Positions 7,482 through 15,507 of a stretch of 20,134 nucleotides of DNA are shown piece after piece (position 1 is the first letter of the stretch; each line of letters opens with the position of its first letter). The stretch comes from an uncultured Ruminococcus sp. (GTDB lineage Bacteria; Bacillota; Clostridia; Oscillospirales; Ruminococcaceae), in NCBI GenBank assembly GCA_910577575.1, contig CAJTOG010000034.1, forward strand, positions 1 to 20,134, written 5' to 3'. A program made the position numbers and the translations under genes. Below the pieces are notes generated by a model that searched no databases, had not been told where the DNA came from, and saw only the letters and a list, made by a program, of their open reading frames with translations.

Positions 7482-7499
7482 TACAGCAACGGGGCTGTA
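7482..7499 (+). promoter_or_regulatory. ANTAR-type hexaloop hairpin 2 of the gltB leader
   Basis: TACAGC-AACGGG-GCTGTA: perfect 6-bp stem (extendable by a G-U pair) and a six-base loop with A1 and G4. It lies 58 nt after hairpin 1; in the amt leader the corresponding gap is 55 nt. Unlike its amt counterpart it is not followed by a recognisable terminator. Confidence 0.6.
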
Positions 7500-7522
7500 T
7501 TGATTCGGGGGGAATACCATAA

Positions 7523-7555
7523 ATGCGATATGAATTAAAGTGCAGAATAAATTGA
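7523..7555 (+). CDS. Possible 10-codon leader peptide ahead of gltB
   Basis: ATG 7523 opens the short frame MRYELKCRIN, ending at TGA 7553-7555. A run of six G (7507-7512) lies 10 nt upstream and could serve as a weak ribosome binding site. The stop codon overlaps the GAAAGG element that serves gltB, an arrangement that could couple translation of the two. The frame is so short that chance is a real explanation, and the composition carries no obvious run of regulatory codons. Confidence 0.2.
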   Translation: MRYELKCRIN

Positions 7556-7567
7556 AAGGTTGTGGCA

Positions 7568-10500
7568 ATGATGGACGATTTCAGAAAAGATGCTCCTTTT
7601 AAAAGACAGGGACTTTACCATCCTCAGTTTGAACATGATAACTGCGGTATCGGTGCAGTAGTTAATATCAACGGAGAAAAATCAAGAAGAGTTGTTGAAG
7701 ATGCTCTTACCATAGTTGAAAAACTGGAACATCGTGCAGGAAAGGATGCAGAGGGAAAAACCGGTGATGGTGTCGGTATCCTATCCCAGATTCCATATGA
7801 TTTCTTTAAAACGGAGGTGGAGAATCTCGGTTTTGATGTAGGAGATGAGGGCGATTTCGGAATCGGTATGTTCTTTTTTCCGCAGAGTGAGCTTAAACGC
7901 AATCAGACCAAGAAAATGTTTGAGATTATACTCAGAAAACAGGGAATGGAATTTATCGGATGGAGAAAAGTTCCGTCAAATCCTGATGTACTCGGTCAGA
8001 AAGCTGTCGACAATATGCCTTTTATCATGCAGGGATTTGTAAAACGTCCAACAGACTGTGAAAAGGGTCTCGAATTTGACCGCAGGTTATATATTGCAAG
8101 ACGTATATTTGAACAGGCTAATGAAAATACATATGTCTGTTCTCTTTCAAGCCGTACTGTTGTGTATAAAGGTATGTTTCTTGTTAATGAATTGAGAAAA
8201 TTCTACTGCGATTTACAGAAAAGTTCATTTATATCTGCTATTGCTATGGTTCACAGCCGTTTTTCCACAAATACTCAGCCAAGCTGGCAGAAAGCCCACC
8301 CCAACAGACTTATTGTACACAACGGAGAAATAAATACTATAACAGGTAATGCTGATAAGATGCTTGCACGTGAAGAAACTGTATATTGTGAAGCTTTCGG
8401 CGAGGATATGAATAAAATTCTTCCTGCTATAAGTGCAAGCGGTTCAGATTCCGCAAGACTTGACAATGCACTTGAATTTATGACAATGTCAGGAATGCCT
8501 TTGCCTTTGGCTGTAATGATTACAATTCCTGAACCATGGAAGAATAACCGTACTATTTCTCAGGAAAAATATGATTTTTATCAGTACTATGCAACTATGA
8601 TGGAACCATGGGACGGTCCTGCATCAATTCTGTTTTCGGACGGTGACATTATGGGTGCGGTACTTGACAGAAACGGTCTGCGTCCATCAAGATACTGCCT
8701 GACTTCTGACGGTTTTCTGATTCTTTCATCGGAAACAGGCTGTATTGATATTCCTCCTGAAAAGATTGTTAAAAAAGACAGACTTCGTCCTGGAAAGATG
8801 CTTCTTGCCGATACCAAGCAGAAACGTCTTATTGATGATGATGAAATCAAAAATTACTATGCTTCACGTCAGCCATATGGCGAATGGCTGGACAGCAGCC
8901 TTGTAAAGCTTCATGAGCTTCATATTCCTAATAAGAGCGTGCAGAGATATTCACATGAGGAGCTCGAAAAACTTCATAAGGCTTTCGGCTACAGTTATGA
9001 AGATATAATGGGAAGCATTCTTCCCATGGCTGAAAATGGTGCAGAACCTATAGCTTCTATGGGTTCGGATATACCGCTTCCGCCTCTGGATAATGAAAAT
9101 CCTCCGTTGTTCAATTATTTCCGTCAGCTTTTTGCACAGGTAACAAATCCGCCATTTGATGCTATCCGTGAAGAGATTGTCACCGATACAAGCACATATA
9201 TAGGTTCGGACGGCAATATTCTCGAGGAAAAGCCTGAAAACTGTCATGTATTGAAAGTTGAGAATCCGATTCTTACAAGTACTGATATGCTTAAAATCAA
9301 GAGCATGAAAGTCAACGGTCTGAAAACTGCTATTATTCCGATTACCTATTATATAGGTACATCACTTGAAAGGGCTATTGAACGACTGTTTATTGATGCT
9401 GACAAGGCTTACCGTGACGGTGCTAATATTCTTATTCTTTCTGACAGGGATGTTGATGAATACCGTGCGGCTATTCCGTCGCTTCTTGCAGTTGCAGCAC
9501 TCCAGCAGCATCTTGTATCCACTAAAAAGCGTACTGCTGTCGCTATTATACTTGAAAGTGCCGAACCCCGTGAAGTACATCATTTTGCCGCCCTTCTGGG
9601 GTATGGTGCCTGTGCGGTAAATCCGTATCTTGCACAGGCTACAATACGTGATTTGATTGATACGGGTATGCTTGACAAGGATTTCTATGCGGCAGAAGCA
9701 GATTATAATAATGCCGTTCTTCACGGTATTGTTAAAATTGCCTCTAAAATGGGTATTTCCACAATTCAGTCATATCAGGGTTCAAAATTGTTTGAGGCCG
9801 TAGGAATTTCAGAATCTGTAATTGACAGGTATTTCAGAGGGACAGTCAGCAGAATCGGAGGAATTACTCTTGATGACATAAGCCGAAGAACTGAGAAACT
9901 TCATAATATGGCTTTTGACCCGCTCGGGCTTAATGTAAACAGGGAACTTGTAAGCCGTGGCAGTCATAAGCTCCGTTCAGGAAAGTCAGACCATTTATAT
10001 ACTCCTGAAACAATCCATCTTCTTCAGGAAGCGGCACGTACAGGTGATTACAATAAATTTAAGGAATATTCTGAAGCTGTAAACAGAGAGGATAATGAAC
10101 TTACCCTCAGAAGCTTGCTTGATTTCAAATTTGACGAAGACGGTGGTATTCCTATTGATGAGGTAGAATCAGTTGAGAGTATATGTCACAGATTCAAAAC
10201 GGGCGCTATGTCTTATGGTTCAATTTCACAGGAAGCTCATGAGTGTATGGCAGTTGCGATGAATAAAATCGGCGGTAAGTCAAATTCCGGAGAGGGCGGT
10301 GAATCGCCTGAAAGACTTAAATCCAACAGATGTTCCGCCATTAAACAGGTTGCTTCCGGACGTTTCGGCGTAACAAGCGAATATCTTGTATCGGCTAAAG
10401 AAATACAGATTAAAATGGCTCAGGGTGCAAAACCCGGTGAAGGCGGACATCTTCCGAGCGGGAAAGTTTATCCTTGGATTGCCAAAACACGCCATTCAAC

Positions 10501-12106
10501 AGCAGGAGTTGGACTTATTTCACCTCCTCCGCACCATGACATTTATTCAATAGAAGATTTGGCACAGCTTATATATGACCTTAAAAATGCCAATAAAGAT
10601 GCACGTATTTCAGTCAAGCTTGTATCAGAAGCGGGAGTAGGAACAGTTGCAGCTGGTGTAGCAAAGGCGGGTGCACAGGTTATACTGATTTCAGGTTATG
10701 ACGGCGGTACGGGTGCAGCTCCGAGAAGTTCAATTTATAATGCCGGACTTCCTTGGGAAATCGGACTTGCAGAAGCTCATCAGTCACTTATAATGAACGG
10801 TCTGCGTACAAGAGTTATGATTGAAACCGACGGTAAACTTATGACAGGCAGGGATGTACTTGTTGCGGCTCTGCTTGGTGCGGAAGAGTATGGTTTTGCA
10901 ACTGCTCCTCTTGTGACAATGGGCTGTGTTATGATGAGAGTCTGCAATCTTGATACCTGTCCTATGGGTATAGCTACACAGAATCCTGAGCTCAGAAAAC
11001 GTTTTCAGGGCAAGCCGGAATATATCATCAATTTCATGCGTTTTATTGCTCAGGAATTAAGAGAGTATATGGCAAAATTAGGCATACGCACGGTCAATGA
11101 ACTTATCGGACGTACAGACCTGCTTTATAAAAAATCCGAGAGCGGAAATATTGATTTCTCTGAAATTCTTTGCAGTAGTATTCAGAACGACGAAGGACAA
11201 CATTATTTCAGACCGGATGATGTTTATAACTTTGAACTTGAAAAGACTGTTGATGAAACTGTTATCATGAAAAAGATGGGTTCTGCTCTTAAAAACAAAA
11301 CGAAGAAAACTATTGAAATTAATGTTAAAAACACTGACCGTACACTTGGAACATTGTTTGGTGCGGAGATTACTAAAAAATGGGGAGACAATACTCTTCC
11401 TGACAATATATTTACAGTTAAATGCAATGGAAGCGGCGGACAGAGTTTTGGTGCATTTATTCCGAAAGGTCTTACTCTTGAACTAATCGGTGATAGTAAT
11501 GATTATTTCGGAAAGGGACTTTCAGGCGGTCGTCTGATACTTTATCCGCCGAAAAATTCGGGCTTTAAAGCCGAGGAAAATATTATTGCCGGAAATGTTG
11601 CTTTATATGGTGCAACAAGCGGAAAGGCATTTATAAACGGTGTTGCAGGAGAGCGTTTCTGTGTAAGAAATTCAGGAGCTGTGGCAGTCTGCGAAGGTGT
11701 AGGAGACCACGGATGCGAATATATGACAGGTGGCTGTGCTGTAATTCTCGGTACTACAGGAAAGAACTTTGCTGCCGGTATGTCAGGCGGTATTGCTTAT
11801 GTTCTTGATGAAGACAGAGATTTGTATATGAAAGTTAATAAGACTCTTGTATCTCTTGAAGCAGTTACAAACAAATATGATATTATTGAACTGAAAAATA
11901 TCATTCAGGAACACTATGAAGCTACAGGTTCAGAAAAGGCTAAAAGAATACTTGATAATTTTGCAGAGTATATCGGAAGTTTCAAAAAGATTTTACCGCA
12001 TGATTATGCTAAGATTCAGAGTACTGTCGTTGCACTTGAAGAAAAGGGAATGAGTAGTGAACAGGCTGAAATTGAAGCATTCTATATTACTAAGAAGGAG
12101 GCGTGA
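7568..12106 (+). CDS. gltB: Glutamate synthase (NADPH) large subunit
   Basis: Makes two glutamates from glutamine and 2-oxoglutarate with the GltD subunit, the second half of the GS-GOGAT cycle. The 1512-residue product has the full domain order. The class II amidotransferase domain has its nucleophile Cys26 in HDNCGIGA, exposed by removal of a propeptide. A central domain follows, then the FMN-binding synthase domain (GAKPGEGGHLPSGKV region). The 3Fe-4S ligands are Cys1120, Cys1126 and Cys1131 in CVMMRVCNLDTC, and a glycine-rich beta-helix domain (GMSGGIAYV) ends the chain. I chose ATG 7568, 8 nt after GAAAGG; GTG 7562 would be only 2 nt from it. It is the first gene of a six-gene operon and is followed after 3 nt by gltD. 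Expression should depend on read-through of the leader terminator. Confidence 0.97.
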   Translation: MMDDFRKDAPFKRQGLYHPQFEHDNCGIGAVVNINGEKSRRVVEDALTIVEKLEHRAGKDAEGKTGDGVGILSQIPYDFFKTEVENLGFDVGDEGDFGIGMFFFPQSELKRNQTKKMFEIILRKQGMEFIGWRKVPSNPDVLGQKAVDNMPFIMQGFVKRPTDCEKGLEFDRRLYIARRIFEQANENTYVCSLSSRTVVYKGMFLVNELRKFYCDLQKSSFISAIAMVHSRFSTNTQPSWQKAHPNRLIVHNGEINTITGNADKMLAREETVYCEAFGEDMNKILPAISASGSDSARLDNALEFMTMSGMPLPLAVMITIPEPWKNNRTISQEKYDFYQYYATMMEPWDGPASILFSDGDIMGAVLDRNGLRPSRYCLTSDGFLILSSETGCIDIPPEKIVKKDRLRPGKMLLADTKQKRLIDDDEIKNYYASRQPYGEWLDSSLVKLHELHIPNKSVQRYSHEELEKLHKAFGYSYEDIMGSILPMAENGAEPIASMGSDIPLPPLDNENPPLFNYFRQLFAQVTNPPFDAIREEIVTDTSTYIGSDGNILEEKPENCHVLKVENPILTSTDMLKIKSMKVNGLKTAIIPITYYIGTSLERAIERLFIDADKAYRDGANILILSDRDVDEYRAAIPSLLAVAALQQHLVSTKKRTAVAIILESAEPREVHHFAALLGYGACAVNPYLAQATIRDLIDTGMLDKDFYAAEADYNNAVLHGIVKIASKMGISTIQSYQGSKLFEAVGISESVIDRYFRGTVSRIGGITLDDISRRTEKLHNMAFDPLGLNVNRELVSRGSHKLRSGKSDHLYTPETIHLLQEAARTGDYNKFKEYSEAVNREDNELTLRSLLDFKFDEDGGIPIDEVESVESICHRFKTGAMSYGSISQEAHECMAVAMNKIGGKSNSGEGGESPERLKSNRCSAIKQVASGRFGVTSEYLVSAKEIQIKMAQGAKPGEGGHLPSGKVYPWIAKTRHSTAGVGLISPPPHHDIYSIEDLAQLIYDLKNANKDARISVKLVSEAGVGTVAAGVAKAGAQVILISGYDGGTGAAPRSSIYNAGLPWEIGLAEAHQSLIMNGLRTRVMIETDGKLMTGRDVLVAALLGAEEYGFATAPLVTMGCVMMRVCNLDTCPMGIATQNPELRKRFQGKPEYIINFMRFIAQELREYMAKLGIRTVNELIGRTDLLYKKSESGNIDFSEILCSSIQNDEGQHYFRPDDVYNFELEKTVDETVIMKKMGSALKNKTKKTIEINVKNTDRTLGTLFGAEITKKWGDNTLPDNIFTVKCNGSGGQSFGAFIPKGLTLELIGDSNDYFGKGLSGGRLILYPPKNSGFKAEENIIAGNVALYGATSGKAFINGVAGERFCVRNSGAVAVCEGVGDHGCEYMTGGCAVILGTTGKNFAAGMSGGIAYVLDEDRDLYMKVNKTLVSLEAVTNKYDIIELKNIIQEHYEATGSEKAKRILDNFAEYIGSFKKILPHDYAKIQSTVVALEEKGMSSEQAEIEAFYITKKEA

Positions 12107-12109
12107 TTC

Positions 12110-13594
12110 ATGGGAAAGCCTACAGGATTTCTTGATTTTGAAAGAAATGAAAATATCGCTTGTCAGCCATTGGAAAGAATTAAGAATTATAACGAATTTC
12201 ATGAACCGTTAAGCGATAAACAGAGAAGGGCACAGGCTGCACGCTGTATGGACTGTGGTGTACCGTTCTGTCATAACGGAAAAATGCTCGGAGGCATGAT
12301 TTCAGGCTGTCCGTTGAATAATCTGATTCCTGAATGGAATGATTTGCTTTATCATGACCACATGGAGCAGGCACTTCAGCGTCTACTTATGACAAATAAT
12401 TTTCCGGAATTTACATCAAGAGTGTGCCCCGCACTCTGTGAAAAAGCCTGTACCTGCGGACTCAACGGCAACCCTGTAACTGTAAAGGAAAATGAAAATA
12501 CAATTATTGAATACGGATTTGAAAACGGATTTATCAAGCCGGAAATACCAAAGGTAAGAAGTGGAAAACATATTGCCGTTATAGGTTCAGGGCCAGCAGG
12601 TCTTGCGGCAGCCGATACACTTAACAAAAGGGGGCATCTTGTTACTGTTTATGAGAGAGAGGACAGAGTGGGTGGACTTCTCATGTATGGTATACCTAAC
12701 ATGAAGCTTGAGAAGTCAGTTATTGACCGACGCATTGAAATTATGAATGCGGAAGGAGTGCAATTTATCACAAATGCTGATGTTGGTTATAATGTTTCGT
12801 CTGATGAAATTCTAAGCAAATCTGATGCAGTGATACTTGCCTGCGGTTCATCAAATCCGCGTGACATAAAGGCGGAGGGACGTGATGCAGAAGGAATATA
12901 TTTTGCAGTCGATTTTCTGAAGTCCACTACAAAAAGTCTGCTTGATTCTGCACTTGCTGATGATAAATATATTTCTGCCGAGGGAAAAAACGTTATAATT
13001 ATAGGCGGCGGCGATACTGGAAATGACTGTGTGGCTACTTCCGTAAGACATGGATGTGCATCAGTTGTACAGCTTGAAATGATGCCGAAACTTCCTGATG
13101 AAAGAGCTGAAAATAATCCTTGGCCAGAATATCCAAGGGTATGTAAGACTGATTATGGTCAGGAAGAGGCTGCGGCAGTTTTTGGTAGTGACCCGAGACG
13201 TTACTGTACAACTGTTAAAGAATTTATTAAAGATAAAGATAACAGGCTTTCTGCTGTTAAGACTATCAGGCTGGAATTTATAAAGGATATGGAATCGGGC
13301 AGAATGATTCCTAAGGAGATAGAGGAAAGTGAAGAAATTATTCCTTGCGAACTTTGTCTTATTGCGGCAGGATTCTTAGGTGTGCAAAGTTATATCGCAG
13401 AAGCTTTCGGAGTTGAGCTTAACGCAAGGAACAGTGTTAATACAGAATCAGGAAAATTCAAGACAAATGTTGATAAGGTTTTCACTGCCGGCGATATGCA
13501 TATAGGACAGTCGCTTGTTGTACGTGCAATCCGTGAGGGCAGAGATGCTGCAAAGGAAGTTGATAAATATCTTATGGGATATACAAATCTTTGA
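12110..13594 (+). CDS. gltD: Glutamate synthase (NADPH) small subunit
   Basis: The FAD protein that takes electrons from NAD(P)H and passes them through iron-sulfur clusters to GltB. The 494-residue product carries the N-terminal 4Fe-4S cysteines (C46, C49, C54 in CMDCGVPFC, C67 in GCPLNN, then the CPALCEKACTCG block), the FAD loop VIGSGPAGLAAAD and the NAD(P)H loop IIGGGDTGNDC. Length is normal for the family. AAGGAGG lies inside the last codons of gltB, 3 nt separate the genes, and translational coupling with 1:1 subunit production is likely. Confidence 0.97.
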   Translation: MGKPTGFLDFERNENIACQPLERIKNYNEFHEPLSDKQRRAQAARCMDCGVPFCHNGKMLGGMISGCPLNNLIPEWNDLLYHDHMEQALQRLLMTNNFPEFTSRVCPALCEKACTCGLNGNPVTVKENENTIIEYGFENGFIKPEIPKVRSGKHIAVIGSGPAGLAAADTLNKRGHLVTVYEREDRVGGLLMYGIPNMKLEKSVIDRRIEIMNAEGVQFITNADVGYNVSSDEILSKSDAVILACGSSNPRDIKAEGRDAEGIYFAVDFLKSTTKSLLDSALADDKYISAEGKNVIIIGGGDTGNDCVATSVRHGCASVVQLEMMPKLPDERAENNPWPEYPRVCKTDYGQEEAAAVFGSDPRRYCTTVKEFIKDKDNRLSAVKTIRLEFIKDMESGRMIPKEIEESEEIIPCELCLIAAGFLGVQSYIAEAFGVELNARNSVNTESGKFKTNVDKVFTAGDMHIGQSLVVRAIREGRDAAKEVDKYLMGYTNL

Positions 13595-13606
13595 GGAGAG
13601 TCTGTT

Positions 13607-14902
13607 ATGGTTTATACTGAAAGTGAAATATTACAATATATTGAAGAAAATGATGTGAAATTTATTAAGCTTACGTTCTGCGATATAAAGGGAATTTTAA
13701 AGAATATATCTGTTCTTTCTTCTGAGATGTCAGCAGCCTTTGAACGCGGGGTAAGAATTACAGCTAAAAAAATCTATGGATTTTCAATTGCTGGCGGAAG
13801 GGATTTATATCTTGTTCCTGATGCACAGACTATGAGCGTTCTTCCATGGAGACCACAGCATGGCAGAGTTATACGAATGTTCTGCTATATAAGATACGGC
13901 GACGGTACTCCTTTTGAGGGTGATGGCAGATACTTTTTAAAGAAGGCATCAAAAAAGGCACTCAGTATGGGCTGGTGTTTCCGTTTCGGAACTTCCAGTG
14001 AATTTATGCTTTTCCGGAATGACGAAAGCGGTCTGCCGACAAAAATTCCGCATGATTATGCAGGATATTGCGATACCGCACCTGATGACAAGGGTGAAAA
14101 CTTCAGGCGTGATGTATGTCTTACACTTGAACAGATGAATATACATCCCATTTCTTCACGACATGAAGCCGGCAGAGGACAACATGAAATAGACTTCAAT
14201 GCCTCATCTGCACTTAAAGCTGCTGATACATTTCTGAGTTTTAAATCAGCGGTAAAGTCGATTGCTGAACAGCATGGGATACATGCAAGCTTTATGCCGA
14301 AGCCTGTAGGAAATGATTTCGGAAACGGTATGCACATAGGAGTCAATGTTTTCCGTGACAGTGATTTTTTCAATGATAATCAGATTTCTGAAAATCCAGA
14401 TGAAGTAAATATGGCAGCTGCGGGAATTATGAAGTTTATACATGAATATGCTTTGTTTACTAATTCAACGGTAAATTCATATAATCGTTTCGGAGAATTT
14501 TCTGTTCCAAGATATATAACATGGTCTGATACAGAAGAGGAGCAGGTTCTGAAGTTAAACACTGAAACTGGGGGAGAAGCTCCCATTATCCTTCGTGCAC
14601 CTGATTGTGTATGTAATCCTTATTTTGTTTTTGGACTTCTGATTTATGCTGCACTGGATGGTATTGAAAACAGACTTGAAATGCCTGAAAAATACAGTTC
14701 TGAAAATAAAAATTATGAAAAACTTCCTGAAAGTCTGTTTATAGCGGCAGAAGCAGCCGAAAATTCAGAGTTTCTCAGAAAATATATTCCGGATAAATTA
14801 CTTGAACTTGTTATTGCAGATGCTAAAGAAGAATGGAAGGAATATTCGTCTGAATATGATAAGGAACTTTATGAAGAAAAGAAGTATTTTTATAGTCTTT
14901 AA
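13607..14902 (+). CDS. Glutamine synthetase type I homologue, probably catalytically inactive (pseudoenzyme)
   Basis: The 431-residue protein aligns over its whole length with clostridial GSI, including VLPWRPQHGRV, DGTPFEGD, FMPKP and GNGMH. Key catalytic positions have changed. The FDGSS loop that carries Asp50 reads ITAKK (Thr52). The metal ligand Glu129 is Ser130 (GTSSEF instead of GPEPEF). The flap Glu327 position falls at Ser299 (PGYEAP replaced), the SARNRS arginines became DTEEE (308-312), and Glu357 is Ile328. Retained are the other metal-site residues Glu132, Glu187, Glu194 and His243, plus Arg294 and Arg330. So one metal site and the fold seem kept, while ammonium and phosphate chemistry is lost. 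Gaps of 12 nt to gltD and 12 nt to the ANTAR gene place it in the operon. I infer a regulatory or sensory role; a new ligase activity on another substrate cannot be excluded. The RBS is GAGGAG, 8 nt before ATG. Confidence 0.9.
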   Translation: MVYTESEILQYIEENDVKFIKLTFCDIKGILKNISVLSSEMSAAFERGVRITAKKIYGFSIAGGRDLYLVPDAQTMSVLPWRPQHGRVIRMFCYIRYGDGTPFEGDGRYFLKKASKKALSMGWCFRFGTSSEFMLFRNDESGLPTKIPHDYAGYCDTAPDDKGENFRRDVCLTLEQMNIHPISSRHEAGRGQHEIDFNASSALKAADTFLSFKSAVKSIAEQHGIHASFMPKPVGNDFGNGMHIGVNVFRDSDFFNDNQISENPDEVNMAAAGIMKFIHEYALFTNSTVNSYNRFGEFSVPRYITWSDTEEEQVLKLNTETGGEAPIILRAPDCVCNPYFVFGLLIYAALDGIENRLEMPEKYSSENKNYEKLPESLFIAAEAAENSEFLRKYIPDKLLELVIADAKEEWKEYSSEYDKELYEEKKYFYSL

Positions 14903-14914
14903 CGGAGGTTCACT

Positions 14915-15496
14915 TTGGAAAACGTTATTGTAATTTCAAGCAGCAGCTCTGCGGCAGATACACTTTCAGATTTTATAAAGGAATCTTTTGACTGTCAGGT
15001 TACAATAGCTGAATCTGCACGTCATGCAAGAGGGATAATCAGCAGATGCCGTTCATTTGAACTGGTAATTATAAATAGTCCCCTTGCTGATGAAGCAGGT
15101 ATTGAATTGGCTGAATATGTGGCAGAAGTTACAGCCGCAAGCTGTGTAGTACTTGTAAAGAGCGAAAACTATGAAAAAATAAGTCCCCATGCTGATAAGA
15201 GCGATATTATACTTGTTGCAAAACCATTTTCAAAACATTTCCTATATCAAGTAATAAAAACTGTAAATTCAGCAATAAAACGTTCTTATATGCTATATGA
15301 GGAAAATGTGAGGCTTGAACGTAAAATTGATGAGATAAAGTTAATTGACAAAGCAAAATTCAGGCTTATGCAGTACAGAAATATGACGGAGGAAGAGGCT
15401 CATTCCTATCTTGAACAGTATGCCATGAAAAACCGCAAGAAGAAAACGATTGCTGCCTCCGAAATAATTGATAAAATCAATGAACAATACTTATAA
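14915..15496 (+). CDS. ANTAR-domain RNA-binding antiterminator with degenerate receiver domain (NitR/AmiR-like)
   Basis: A 193-residue two-domain regulator. Residues 1-110 look like a response-regulator receiver but lack its chemistry: the acidic pair is replaced by serines (VIVISSSSS), and the phospho-acceptor Asp is Asn54 (LVIINSPLADEAGIEL). The conserved Lys103 (AKP) remains. A coiled-coil linker (about 115-140) leads to the ANTAR domain (about 135-190), with the typical pattern in AKFRLMQYRNMTEEEAHSYL. ANTAR proteins bind paired RNA hairpins with six-base loops and prevent termination; such hairpins exist in the amt and gltB leaders of this window, so autoregulation is likely. Clostridial NitR is a described nitrogen ANTAR regulator. 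The start is TTG 14915, 6 nt after GGAGG; no ATG or GTG fits the ribosome binding site. The rare start may keep levels low. The preceding pseudo-GS is the obvious candidate partner (inference). Confidence 0.92.
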   Translation: MENVIVISSSSSAADTLSDFIKESFDCQVTIAESARHARGIISRCRSFELVIINSPLADEAGIELAEYVAEVTAASCVVLVKSENYEKISPHADKSDIILVAKPFSKHFLYQVIKTVNSAIKRSYMLYEENVRLERKIDEIKLIDKAKFRLMQYRNMTEEEAHSYLEQYAMKNRKKKTIAASEIIDKINEQYL

Positions 15497-15507
15497 GAAG
15501 GTGTGGT

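Noticed and set aside
7562..7567. GTG start for gltB
   Set aside because: Only 2 nt from the GAAAGG element; ATG 7568 has 8 nt spacing.
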